Shown piece after piece: positions 27,278-34,115 of a DNA stretch of 34,115 nucleotides. The notes under the pieces were generated by a model. It made no database searches. It was not told the origin of the DNA and worked only from the letters and a program-made list of their open reading frames with translations. Source of the stretch: Actinomycetes bacterium (lineage in GTDB: Bacteria; Actinomycetota; Acidimicrobiia; Acidimicrobiales; RAAP-2); NCBI GenBank assembly GCA_021815645.1, contig JAKBAB010000014.1:1-34115 (forward strand). Reading direction: 5' to 3'. The translations under genes and the position numbers were made by a program. Numbering within the stretch: the first letter of the stretch is position 1; the number at the start of each line of letters is the position of its first letter.

Positions 27278-27280
27278 GAT
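27275..27280 (+). promoter_or_regulatory. Candidate -10 box (TAGGAT) upstream of manB
   Basis: TAGGAT, which includes the stop of the upstream gene, lies eight bases before the manB GTG and could give a leaderless manB transcript. The same bases contain AGGA, which might instead serve as a ribosome site, so this is ambiguous. Confidence 0.25.
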
Positions 27281-27288
27281 GAGACCCC

Positions 27289-28638
27289 GTGGATACGCGC
27301 ACCGTCTTTAAGGCCTACGACGTTCGCGGGATCTACCCCGATCAACTCGACGAACGACTCGCGCGCGCGGTCGGCTCGGCCTTTGGGACATTCTGCGCCA
27401 CCGGTGAGATCGTGGTCGCGCGCGACATGCGGACCTCGAGCGAACCGCTCGCGACGGCCTTCGCCGACGGCGCGAGAGCGGTGGGCGTCGAGGTCATCGA
27501 TCTCGGGCTCGCGTCGACGGATCTTTTGTACTTCGCCTCGGGGTACCTCGAACGGCCCGGGGTCATGTTCACCGCGTCGCACAATCCCGCCCAGTACAAC
27601 GGCGTCAAATTCTGTCTCGCCGGGGCCGCGCCGGTGGGTGCCGATTCGGGCCTGGTCGACGTCGAAGCTCTGACCAACCGGTTCTACGAAGCGCCGGCGA
27701 CTGGCGCGGGACCGCCCCTAAGGTCGCTCGACCTCACGTCGCAGTGGGTAGCTCACGTACACTCCTTCACCGACGTCTCTCGCCTTCGCAGGCTGCGGGT
27801 GGTGGCCGACGCGGCCAACGGCATGGGGGCCTACGTCGCGCCGCTCGTGTTCGCCGGACTGCCCCTCGACGTGGAGATTCTCTACGGCGAGCTCGACGGA
27901 ACGTTTCCCCATCACCCCGCCGACCCACTCAACCCCGATAATCTGCGCGACCTCCAGCGACGGGTGCTCGAAAGTGGCGCCGACCTGGGACTGGCCTTCG
28001 ACGGAGACGCCGATCGGGTCTTTCTCATCGACGAGCGGGCCGAACCGGTCAGCGGCTCTCTAACGACCGCCCTGGTGGCCGCGGCTATGTTGCGCCGCCA
28101 CCGCGGAGCGAGTGTGCTCTACAACGTGATCTGCTCAAAAGTGGTGCCCGAGACTATTACCGAATGCGGTGGGGTCCCCATCCGTACGCGCGTGGGTCAC
28201 AGTTTTATCAAACAGGCTATGGCCGAGACCGGGGCCGTCTTCGGTGGTGAACACAGCGGTCACTACTACTTCCGTGACAACTACCGGGCCGACTCGGGGA
28301 TTATTACCGCCTTTATCGTCTTGGGTCTCCTCAGCGACGGTGACCACACCCTCTCTGAGTTGGTGGCGCCCTTTCGCCGTTACGGCAATTCGGGCGAGTT
28401 GAACTACACCGTGGTCGACCCCGCCGCGACCGTCGAACGGGTGGCCGCGCGCCTCGATCCGTCGATCGCGGTCGATCGCCTCGACGGCCTCACGGCCGAT
28501 TACGGTGAGTGGTGGTTTAATCTACGACCGTCGAACACCGAACCACTTTTGCGACTCAACGTTGAGGCGCACGACGAACTTTCTTGCGCCGCGCGCGTGG
28601 CCGAAGTGGGCGCACTAATTAAGGAGGAAGACGAGTGA
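27289..28638 (+). CDS. manB: Phosphomannomutase/phosphoglucomutase ManB
   Basis: A 449-residue alpha-D-phosphohexomutase interconverting mannose-6-phosphate and mannose-1-phosphate (often also glucose phosphates). All four domain signatures are visible: substrate loop KAYDVRGIYPDQL (8-20), phosphoserine loop TASHNPAQYNG with S97, Mg loop DGDADR (238-243), the sugar-binding GEHSGHYYF loop in domain 3, and RPSNTEPLLRL in domain 4 for phosphate binding. Its product feeds the guanylyltransferase at 10406. In mycobacteria manB lies in the same neighbourhood as whiB2 and fbiA/fbiB; whiB is not seen here. The stop overlaps the Trm112-like gene by four bases. Confidence 0.92.
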   Translation: MDTRTVFKAYDVRGIYPDQLDERLARAVGSAFGTFCATGEIVVARDMRTSSEPLATAFADGARAVGVEVIDLGLASTDLLYFASGYLERPGVMFTASHNPAQYNGVKFCLAGAAPVGADSGLVDVEALTNRFYEAPATGAGPPLRSLDLTSQWVAHVHSFTDVSRLRRLRVVADAANGMGAYVAPLVFAGLPLDVEILYGELDGTFPHHPADPLNPDNLRDLQRRVLESGADLGLAFDGDADRVFLIDERAEPVSGSLTTALVAAAMLRRHRGASVLYNVICSKVVPETITECGGVPIRTRVGHSFIKQAMAETGAVFGGEHSGHYYFRDNYRADSGIITAFIVLGLLSDGDHTLSELVAPFRRYGNSGELNYTVVDPAATVERVAARLDPSIAVDRLDGLTADYGEWWFNLRPSNTEPLLRLNVEAHDELSCAARVAEVGALIKEEDE

Positions 28639-28865
28639 CTCTGGACCCGTTCCTGCTGGACCTGTTAGAAGACCCCATTGACCACCAGCCGTTGCTCTAC
28701 GTGCCTACGCGCGATCTGCTCTATAACCCCCGGCGCCGCGTCGCCTACGAGGTGCGCGATTCAATACCCGTAATGCTCCCCGACGAAAGTCGTGCGGTGG
28801 ACGAGGACGAGGCGCGTCAATTCGGCGAAGACCCGGGCGCTCGCCTCACCGGTCCCGCGGCCTAG
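28635..28865 (+). CDS. Trm112-family (UPF0434-like) small protein without cysteines
   Basis: A 76-residue protein with the Trm112/YcaR layout: LLDLLEDPIDHQPLLY at the N-terminus, LLYNPRRRVAYEVRDSIPVMLPDE in the centre, then an acidic tail. Trm112 proteins are zinc-binding activators of methyltransferases. Here there is no cysteine at all: the usual CPxC is replaced by DPID and the second Cys pair is missing, so zinc is unlikely to be bound. The GTG start overlaps manB by four bases (GTGA), and an actinobacterial Trm112-like gene next to manB is a recurrent arrangement. The partner is unknown. The stop codon is inside the left arm of a long hairpin. Confidence 0.75.
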   Translation: MTLDPFLLDLLEDPIDHQPLLYVPTRDLLYNPRRRVAYEVRDSIPVMLPDESRAVDEDEARQFGEDPGARLTGPAA

Positions 28866-28899
28866 ACGTCGAACGAGACGGATCGCTCGACGTCCTAGG
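28861..28899. terminator. Long inverted repeat between convergent genes
   Basis: The arms 28861-28872 and 28887-28899 pair over twelve bases (CCTAG-ACGTCGA with TCGACGTC-CTAGG, one bulged C). After one A/C mismatch there are three more pairs (CGA/TCG) around a six-base loop. No T-run follows on either strand. It lies between the convergent Trm112-like and thiolase genes, so a bidirectional terminator or mRNA 3'-end stabiliser is likely. Confidence 0.5.
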
Positions 28900-28927
28900 C
28901 GAGAAACCCACGTACCTTCGCCGGTTA

Positions 28928-30136
28928 CTAACTAAGGCGCTCGACAATCATCGCCATACCTTGGCCGCCACCCACGCACATCGTTTCGAGCCCGTAGCGC
29001 TTGTCGGCGTCCTCGAGGGAGTTAAGGAGAGTGGTCATAATACGCGCCCCGGTCATGCCGAAGGGGTGACCGAGGGCGATGGCCCCGCCGCGCACGTTGA
29101 GTTTCTCCCAGGGTATCTCTAGGTGTTTGGCGCTGGGCAGAACCTGTGCGGCGAAGGCCTCGTTGATTTCGACGAGGTCAATGTCGGCCATCGTCATGTC
29201 GGCGCGCGCCAGAGCCTGGCGGCAGGCCTCGACGGGCCCCAGTCCCATGATTTCGGGGTTGAGACCACTGACCGCACTCGCGACGATGCGCGCGAGCGGG
29301 GTGAGACCGAGTTCGCGAGCGCGCGAGTCACTCATCACGACGACCGCGGCGGCCCCGTCGTTAAGTGGGCAGGCGTTGCCGGCCGTGACGGTACCGCCGG
29401 GACGGAAAACGGGCGTCAGGCTGGCCAGCCGCTCGAGGGTGGTGTCGGCGCGCGGGCCGTCGTCACGCGATACGACGACGCCGTCGGGCCGTGTGACCGG
29501 GGTGATTTCGCGCTCGAAGAAGCCGTTCATCTGGTGAGCGACGGCGAGTTCCTGGGAGCGCAACGCGAATTCGTCCATCTCTTGACGAGAGACGCCCTCG
29601 TACTCGGCGACGTTCTCGGCCGTCTGGCCCATCGCGATGTAGACGTCGGCCAAGTCCGTCGACGGGCTCCACGGCTGGTCGACCTTCTCCGCGCGTCGCG
29701 CGCTGCGCGCCATGGCGTCGTTGAAGAGCGGGTTCATCGCCTTGGGCGAGTCGCTCGCACCTTGGGGGAAGCGCGACACCGTCTCTACGCCCGCCGCCAC
29801 GAAGACGTCACCCTCGCCGGCGCGAATGGCGTGGGCGGCCATGCGGATCGTTTGGAGCGAGGACGAGCAGTAGCGATTGACGGTGACCCCCGGTACTTCG
29901 TTTAGGCCGGCCAACAGGGCGGCGACCCGTGCGATATTGAATCCCGACTCCCCGGCCGGTTGACCGCAGCCCACCAGGAGGTCTTCGACGAGGTGGGGGT
30001 CGAGTTCGGGCACTTTGTCGAGGGCCGCGCGCACGATCGTGGCGGTGAGGTCGTCGGGGCGAAAGTCAACCAGCGAACCTTTAAAGGCTCGCCCGATGGG
30101 GCTCCGTGCGGTCGCGACAATAACGGCGTCTCTCAT
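28928..30136 (-). CDS. fadA: Thiolase (acetyl-CoA C-acyltransferase, FadA type)
   Basis: A 402-residue thiolase. The acyl-accepting cysteine C90 is in NRYCSSSLQT; NEAFAAQ, GHPFGMTGAR with H357, and CVGGGQGMA with C387 supply the other catalytic parts. It either cleaves 3-ketoacyl-CoA in beta-oxidation or condenses acetyl-CoA. GHPFGMTG rather than GHPIGATG is a common form in actinobacterial FadA proteins. With the acyl-CoA dehydrogenase nearby, beta-oxidation is the more likely setting. The ATG start is preceded by a strong GAGGAGG site. It is downstream of the riboflavin synthase gene on the same strand, 69 bases away. Confidence 0.93.
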   Translation of the reverse strand: MRDAVIVATARSPIGRAFKGSLVDFRPDDLTATIVRAALDKVPELDPHLVEDLLVGCGQPAGESGFNIARVAALLAGLNEVPGVTVNRYCSSSLQTIRMAAHAIRAGEGDVFVAAGVETVSRFPQGASDSPKAMNPLFNDAMARSARRAEKVDQPWSPSTDLADVYIAMGQTAENVAEYEGVSRQEMDEFALRSQELAVAHQMNGFFEREITPVTRPDGVVVSRDDGPRADTTLERLASLTPVFRPGGTVTAGNACPLNDGAAAVVVMSDSRARELGLTPLARIVASAVSGLNPEIMGLGPVEACRQALARADMTMADIDLVEINEAFAAQVLPSAKHLEIPWEKLNVRGGAIALGHPFGMTGARIMTTLLNSLEDADKRYGLETMCVGGGQGMAMIVERLS

Positions 30137-30205
30137 GAGTCCTCCTCGAGCGGCTCCCGCTCCCGATGGCGAGCATAGTAACGGGCGCCGGGAGTGTCGG
30201 GCGAT

Positions 30206-30724
30206 TTAGGTGCCGGGTAGCGGCCCGGCGTCGGCGAACCCTTGACGAATCCCCTGACCGGCCCGTCGGGCGAGCTCGTCGGGCGCGAAGATCATCCAAT
30301 AGGCGTTGCGAGCGTGGGCGCGCGAACGGTTCTCCATGACGGCGGCGAGCTCCGCGGGGTCGTCGGCCTCGTCCTCGTGTACGAAGACCTCGAGAATCGC
30401 CGTCGAAGTCATGAGTTGGGCCTGCATTATGCCCAGGGAGGCTTCGTGCGCGCACTGCTTGTCGATGGCGGCCCGCCCCGGCATCCCGAGGGCCACCACG
30501 ATGGCCGCGCCGCGTCGCTCGATGAGGTTCTTCGCCGCGACGGCGAGGTCCTTAAAGCCCGGCACCGTCAGGGACGTGACGACGAAGGAGTCGTTGAACC
30601 CGGGACACTCACTGAGCTCGGCCCGCGCGGCGGCGCCCATGTTGTAACGGGCGAACATCGTGTCGACGACTCCTATGACAATCGGGCTCGACGTTGTAGT
30701 AGGGGTTGTCACGTCACTCGGCAC
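30206..30724 (-). CDS. ribC: Riboflavin synthase, archaeal type (RibC)
   Basis: A 172-residue protein matching the archaeal riboflavin synthase family, related to lumazine synthase and unrelated to the bacterial trimeric RibE. It forms riboflavin from two 6,7-dimethyl-8-ribityllumazine molecules. Visible blocks: IGVVDTMFARYNM (17-29), TVPGFKDLAVAAKNLIE (53-69), VVALGMPGRAAIDKQCAHEASLG (76-98), EVFVHEDEADD (112-122) and a C-terminus RAGQGIRQGFADAGP. These correspond closely to the archaeal enzymes as I remember them (ALGMPG, KxCAHEASLG, FVHEDEA, RQGFEDAGP). The GTG at 30724 follows a TACACT box by six bases; GTG 30712 is an alternative. No other riboflavin gene is in the window. Confidence 0.9.
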   Translation of the reverse strand: MPSDVTTPTTTSSPIVIGVVDTMFARYNMGAAARAELSECPGFNDSFVVTSLTVPGFKDLAVAAKNLIERRGAAIVVALGMPGRAAIDKQCAHEASLGIMQAQLMTSTAILEVFVHEDEADDPAELAAVMENRSRAHARNAYWMIFAPDELARRAGQGIRQGFADAGPLPGT

Positions 30725-30730
30725 CCCTTC

Positions 30731-30736
30731 AGTGTA
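30731..30736 (-). promoter_or_regulatory. Candidate -10 box (TACACT) for leaderless ribC transcript
   Basis: On the minus strand TACACT, six bases, then GTG at 30724. If right, it fixes the longer start of the riboflavin synthase. No FMN riboswitch is visible: the whole divergent gap is only about 70 bases. Confidence 0.4.
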
Positions 30737-30768
30737 GGGGAGTCAAATCGCGGCCCTCGGGCCGTGTC

Positions 30769-30774
30769 TAAAGT
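30769..30774 (+). promoter_or_regulatory. Candidate -10 box (TAAAGT) for the acyl-CoA dehydrogenase gene
   Basis: TAAAGT lies twenty bases before the ATG at 30795. It would give a short leader holding the ribosome site at 30785. No clear -35 box. Confidence 0.3.
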
Positions 30775-30784
30775 GGCGATGAGC

Positions 30785-30789
30785 GGAGG
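30785..30789 (+). promoter_or_regulatory. Ribosome binding site fixing the acyl-CoA dehydrogenase start
   Basis: GGAGG lies five bases before the ATG at 30795. Its last base is also the first base of an in-frame GTG at 30789, which therefore cannot be the start served by this site. Confidence 0.7.
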
Positions 30790-30794
30790 TGACT

Positions 30795-32099
30795 ATGGCG
30801 TGGGACTTTTCGACGGACCCGGCCTTCGAGGCACAACTCGAGTGGATGCGTGGTTTCGTGCGCGAGGAGGTGGAGCCCCTCGAAACGCTCGACCTAACTC
30901 GAGACCAGTTGTTGCGAGTCATCGCTCCGCTCCAGCTCGCCGTTAGAGACCGCGGCCTGTGGGCGGCGCACCTCGCGCCCGAGCTCGGTGGCATGGGCTT
31001 CGGGCAGGTCGCCCTGGGGTTGATGCACGAGATTCTCGGGCGCAGTCCCTACGCCCCGGTCGTCTTTGGAAATAACGCGCCCGACAGCGGTAACGCCGAA
31101 CTGCTCGCCGCGGCGTTGGAGATGACCGGGCGCGGTGACATTCGAGAGCGCTGGCTCGACCCCCTGCTGCGCGGTGAACTTCGCTCGGGCTTTTCCATGA
31201 CCGAACCCGACACCGCCGGCTCGGACCCGCGCCTGCTCAAGACGCGCGCGGTGCGCGACGGCGACGAGTGGGTGATTAGCGGGCGCAAGTGGTACACCAC
31301 CAACGGTTCGGTGGCCGACCTACTCATCGTGATGGCCGTCACTAACCCCGACGTCCACCCCTATCAGGGTTCGTCGATGTTCGTGGTACCGGTGGCCACG
31401 GCTGGGGTGAATATTGTGCGAGACGTCGGTTCGATGGACGACCCGCGCGTCACCTACGGCCGCTTCGGCAACCACGCCGAGATTCTCTACGAAGAGGTCC
31501 GCGTGCCGGCCGACCACTTGGTGGGACCGGAAGGATCGGGCTTCCTGTTAGCCCAGACTCGACTCGGCCCGGGTCGAATCCACCACTGCATGCGCTGGCT
31601 GGGCCAGTCGCAGCGGGCCTTCGACATGATGTGCGAGCGAGCCCTTAGTCGCTACACCCACGGCTCACTCCTGTCCGAGAAGCAGACGATCCTCAACTGG
31701 ATCGCTGACTCGCGCGCCGAGATGCACGCCGCGCGTCTCATGACTCTGCACGCCGCTTGGAAGATGGACCAGGTCGGGGCGTCGGCGTCGCGCGACGAGA
31801 TCGCCATGATCAAATTCTTCGGGGCCAACGTCTTGCACGACGTTATCGACCGCGCCCTGCAGACCTACGGCTCCCTCGGTTACTCGAGCGACATGCCGCT
31901 CGAGGCGATGTACCGAGCCGCGCGCGCCGCACGAATCTACGACGGTCCCGACGAAGTCCATCGACAAACCGTCGCGCGCCACGCGCTACGCGAATATCGC
32001 GCGAGCGACGTGCCGAGCGAACACATACCGACGCGCACGCGCGCCGCGCGCGAGAAGTACGCGGCGGTGCTCGACTTTCTCGAGTCCGAAGCCGTCTAG
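30795..32099 (+). CDS. Acyl-CoA dehydrogenase (ACAD10/11-like)
   Basis: A 434-residue FAD-dependent acyl-CoA dehydrogenase, making 2-enoyl-CoA and passing electrons to electron-transfer flavoprotein. Domains: helical N-terminus with LAPELGGMGFGQVALGLMHEILGRS; central beta domain with FSMTEPDTAGSDP and WVISGRKWYTTNGS; C-terminal helices with LQTYGSLGYSSDMPLEAMYRAAR. The position of the catalytic Glu in medium-chain enzymes (YEG) is Asp here, D383 in IYDGPDEVHRQ. This GPDEVH form is characteristic of ACAD10/11-type proteins. Substrate length is unknown. The ATG is chosen on the GGAGG site. Its TAG stop interlocks with that of the convergent LLM gene. Confidence 0.9.
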   Translation: MAWDFSTDPAFEAQLEWMRGFVREEVEPLETLDLTRDQLLRVIAPLQLAVRDRGLWAAHLAPELGGMGFGQVALGLMHEILGRSPYAPVVFGNNAPDSGNAELLAAALEMTGRGDIRERWLDPLLRGELRSGFSMTEPDTAGSDPRLLKTRAVRDGDEWVISGRKWYTTNGSVADLLIVMAVTNPDVHPYQGSSMFVVPVATAGVNIVRDVGSMDDPRVTYGRFGNHAEILYEEVRVPADHLVGPEGSGFLLAQTRLGPGRIHHCMRWLGQSQRAFDMMCERALSRYTHGSLLSEKQTILNWIADSRAEMHAARLMTLHAAWKMDQVGASASRDEIAMIKFFGANVLHDVIDRALQTYGSLGYSSDMPLEAMYRAARAARIYDGPDEVHRQTVARHALREYRASDVPSEHIPTRTRAAREKYAAVLDFLESEAV

Positions 32100-33049
32100 C
32101 GCGGGGCCAGACCGCGTACGGCCTCGTCGAGATCGACCCCGACCGGTACGACGGCCAAGGTGACGACGTCCACCCCGGCCGCGACGTAGCGTTGCACGTG
32201 CTCGCGGCACGCTTCGTACGGTCCGTGTATAACGAGGGCGTCGACCACCTCGTCGGGGATAACCTCGTTGGCGCGCTGGCGTTCACCGAGCGCCCAGGCC
32301 TCCCACATCGGCGCTAGTAGCTCACCGCGTCCCAACCAGCGATGGAATTCGGCGTAGGCGGTCACGGTGAGGTAGGACGAGATCATGCGCCGCGCGACGA
32401 ATCGGGCTCGCTGCTCGTCGGCGAGGGGCACGACGAAGAGCCGAGCGCAAATCGTTTTGTTCGGTCCTACTTCGCCGCGACAGGTGGCGACGTCCTCGAC
32501 GCTTAGCCAGTTGAGGATCGCTCCGTCGGCTTCGCTCCCCGCCAGGCGCAACATTTTGGGACGTAGGGCCCCGAGCAGTATGGGGGGTCGGTCCGTCACG
32601 GGCCGAGACAGTTTGAAGCCGTGAATCTCGAACGTATCAAAGACGTCATCAATTTTCTCGCCCGCGAGGGCCCGTTTTAGAAAGCGTAGAACGTCTCGCG
32701 TGCGGGCGTAGGGCCGTTCGTAGGCGACTCCGTTCCACCGTTCGACCACCGGTTGACTCGAGGCACCCAGGCCCATAGTAAAACGACCGGGGGCGACGTC
32801 GGCCAGCGCGGCGACGGTCATGGCGAGAAGTCCCGCGCCGCGGGTGAAGACCGGAGCGACCGCGACGCCGAGATTGAGGCGCGACTCGACGGCCGCGGCG
32901 AGGACCAGGGGGGTGAACCCGTCGGTGCCGTCGACTTCGGCGGTCCACACGTCGCTGTAGCCGAGGTCGGCCAGACGCTTGAACCACTCGCGGTGTTCGC
33001 TGAGCGTGACGCCGTCGAAGGGAACCGTAATGCCGTAGCCAGTGTTCAT
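32096..33049 (-). CDS. LLM-class, probably F420-dependent oxidoreductase
   Basis: A 317-residue luciferase-like TIM-barrel protein. Typical elements: ADLGYSDVWTAEVDGTDGFTPLVLAAA near residues 27-53, LNLGVAVAPVFTRGAGLLAMTVAALADVAPGRFTMGLGAS at ~58-97 (cofactor-binding bulge), PPILLGALRPKMLRLAGSEADGAILNWLS at ~155-183, and a C-terminal HVQRYVAAGVDVVTLAVVPVG. Many actinobacterial relatives use coenzyme F420; the presence of cofD/cofE in the same region supports that, though FMN cannot be excluded. The substrate is unknown. Neither a Shine-Dalgarno sequence nor a TANNNT box is obvious before the ATG; the permease gene ends 12 bases upstream, so read-through from it is likely. Confidence 0.86.
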   Translation of the reverse strand: MNTGYGITVPFDGVTLSEHREWFKRLADLGYSDVWTAEVDGTDGFTPLVLAAAVESRLNLGVAVAPVFTRGAGLLAMTVAALADVAPGRFTMGLGASSQPVVERWNGVAYERPYARTRDVLRFLKRALAGEKIDDVFDTFEIHGFKLSRPVTDRPPILLGALRPKMLRLAGSEADGAILNWLSVEDVATCRGEVGPNKTICARLFVVPLADEQRARFVARRMISSYLTVTAYAEFHRWLGRGELLAPMWEAWALGERQRANEVIPDEVVDALVIHGPYEACREHVQRYVAAGVDVVTLAVVPVGVDLDEAVRGLAPR

Positions 33050-33061
33050 AACATCAGTGTT

Positions 33062-33865
33062 TCAGACGGAGCGCGACGAGCGCGAACGAGTCGCCACGAA
33101 GAGTCGCGCGGTGGAGTAGCCGCCGGCGCTGAGGGCCCCAACGAAGAACCCGACTGGCCAGTTCGTTAGGAACGAACTGGCCACCGCGGTCCACACCGTC
33201 GCGAGCGCCACCGCGACCGACGCCACCAGAGCCGCCGCGGGCCGCGTACACAGTGTTCGCGCCGTGGCCGGGGGACCGATCATCAACGTGAAGATCAGTA
33301 ACGTTCCCACGACCGGCACCGTCATCGTCGTGGCGGCGGCTACTACGAGCAGGAAAGCCAGCTCGACGCGCGCGTTCGAGACCCCCCGGGCCGCGGCAAT
33401 CTCGGGCACGACCGAGGTGAGCCAGAGTTTGCGGTAAAAGAGTGCCACGACCAGTACGCACCCGATCGCCAGTAGGGCTACTGGGAGAATCTCCCCGGAG
33501 TTGACACCGAGAATCTCGCCGAACAGTAGGGAGAATATGGCCGCCTCGTACTGAGTACTTTGCGACAGAAAGGCCGCGCCGAGGGCGAGGGCGAGTACGA
33601 GTACCAGCGCCGTGGCCACGTCGCGACGAGCGCGACGCCCCAGCGCGGCGATGGCGATTGCGGCCAGTAGGGAGAAGGCGCCGAGCCCCGCGATCGTGCT
33701 GAACCCGAGGAGATTGGCCCCCGCGGCCCCCGCGAAGGCGCCGTTGGGAATCGCGTGGGCGGCGAAGGCCGAACCGCGCAGAACCACGAAGAAGCCGACG
33801 ACGCCGGCCACGACCGCGACGATCGAAGCCGTCTCCCAGGCGTTGATCATGAAACCGGAGAACAT
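33062..33865 (-). CDS. Metal ABC transporter permease (ABC-3, ZnuB/MntB family)
   Basis: A 267-residue integral membrane permease with about eight hydrophobic helices. ABC-3 family marks: FMINAWETASIVAVVAGVVGFFVVLRGSAFAAHAIPNGAFAG at the start, LLFGEILGVNSGE in the middle, and LLIFTLMIGPPATARTL, as in zinc/manganese permeases. It would form the channel for Zn, Mn or Fe ions delivered by a binding protein; metal specificity cannot be told. The frame stays open further upstream, but the ATG at 33865 is chosen because it overlaps the stop of the upstream permease (TAATG) and fits the family N-terminus. The ATPase and binding protein are probably beyond the right edge. Confidence 0.9.
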   Translation of the reverse strand: MFSGFMINAWETASIVAVVAGVVGFFVVLRGSAFAAHAIPNGAFAGAAGANLLGFSTIAGLGAFSLLAAIAIAALGRRARRDVATALVLVLALALGAAFLSQSTQYEAAIFSLLFGEILGVNSGEILPVALLAIGCVLVVALFYRKLWLTSVVPEIAAARGVSNARVELAFLLVVAAATTMTVPVVGTLLIFTLMIGPPATARTLCTRPAAALVASVAVALATVWTAVASSFLTNWPVGFFVGALSAGGYSTARLFVATRSRSSRSV

Positions 33866-34115
33866 TACGTCGAGCGGCCCACCCGCCGAGGGGCCGAACT
33901 GCTCCGCGACCCGACCCCGGCCACCACGTACGTTAGAAAGATCAGCACCACGACGAAAAAACTGACCGGTAGCCCCGGAGAGACCGCGCCCCAGTAGAAG
34001 CTGTCGTAGGCGAGCAGCACACCGAGCCAAGTCACCGCGACCGCGATTAGACCCGCCAGCACTAGAGCCCCGCGCGGGCTACGCGTTAGTCGAAGCGCGC
34101 TCGCCGGCGGTCCGA
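33865..34115 (-). CDS. Second metal ABC transporter permease, C-terminal part (5' end outside window)
   Basis: Only the last ~83 residues are visible; the frame is open through the window edge. A hydrophobic helix (VLAGLIAVAVTWLGVLLAY), the short loop DSFYWGAVSPG, and a final helix PVSFFVVVLIFLTYVVAG match the C-terminus of ABC-3 permeases, where LLLAYD...LPVSFFVV is common. A basic tail follows. Its TAA stop shares one base with the ATG of the next permease. Two permeases in a row suggest a heterodimeric channel. Confidence 0.75.
   Translation of the reverse strand, partial: GPPASALRLTRSPRGALVLAGLIAVAVTWLGVLLAYDSFYWGAVSPGLPVSFFVVVLIFLTYVVAGVGSRSSSAPRRVGRST

Noticed and set aside
30751..30764. 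CGGCC/GGCCG palindrome in the ribC-acyl-CoA dehydrogenase gap
   Set aside because: Five pairs in GC-rich DNA between two promoters; could be an operator, but nothing else supports it, and it does not resemble an FMN riboswitch.
33866..34030. N-terminal extension of the downstream permease
   Set aside because: It overlaps the C-terminal coding part of the upstream permease in another frame; the TAATG junction at 33863-33867 gives a normal-length protein.

Overview
The window looks like an ordinary chromosomal segment of a high-GC actinobacterium, most likely of class Acidimicrobiia. Supporting this are the actinobacterial order mfd - parvulin-like - mazG - eno - ftsB - DUF501 - ppx, the coenzyme F420 genes cofD/cofE beside mannose-activation genes, a DUF5719 gene behind a giant GT2-membrane fusion, and an LLM-family (F420-type) oxidoreductase. 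The class assignment is inference from gene content. There are 32 protein genes (two cut by the window ends) and one tRNA gene. No gap between genes exceeds about 210 bases, and the largest one holds the tRNA. I see no insertion sequence, prophage, CRISPR array or broken gene.

Layout. (1) 1-7248, all rightward: housekeeping genes for transcription-coupled repair, nucleotide sanitation, glycolysis (enolase), division (FtsB/DivIC) and polyphosphate/ppGpp metabolism, then a RimJ/L-type acetyltransferase. (2) 7233-9350, leftward: a dolichyl-phosphate-sugar-type GT2 and a secreted coiled-coil NlpC/P60 hydrolase. (3) 9441-11431: an unusual tRNA-Leu(UAA), an unknown membrane protein with a Thr-rich tail, and a GDP-mannose pyrophosphorylase-like enzyme. 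(4) 11451-13072, leftward: CofE and CofD. (5) 13115-21943, rightward: a beta-lactamase-fold hydrolase, two tandem GT4 glycosyltransferases, an Rmd-like SDR, the 1130-residue GT2-membrane fusion and the DUF5719 protein. (6) FtsH leftward, then rightward a CPBP protease, a large GT-C-like membrane protein, ManB and a Trm112-like protein. (7) 28928-34115: thiolase, an archaeal-type riboflavin synthase, an acyl-CoA dehydrogenase, an LLM oxidoreductase and two ABC-3 metal permeases.

How it fits together: ManB, the nucleotidyltransferase and Rmd can supply mannose- and 6-deoxyhexose-nucleotides. The two GT4 enzymes, the GT2 enzymes and the large membrane proteins are plausible users in building an envelope glycan. 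CofD/CofE make F420, the likely cofactor of the LLM oxidoreductase. Riboflavin synthase supplies flavin, needed for example by the acyl-CoA dehydrogenase.

Three things stand out. The riboflavin synthase is of the archaeal RibC family rather than the bacterial RibE family. The tRNA-Leu(UAA) lacks the long variable arm expected of leucine tRNAs. Five genes carry a TANNNT box exactly six bases before the start codon, the geometry expected of leaderless transcripts.
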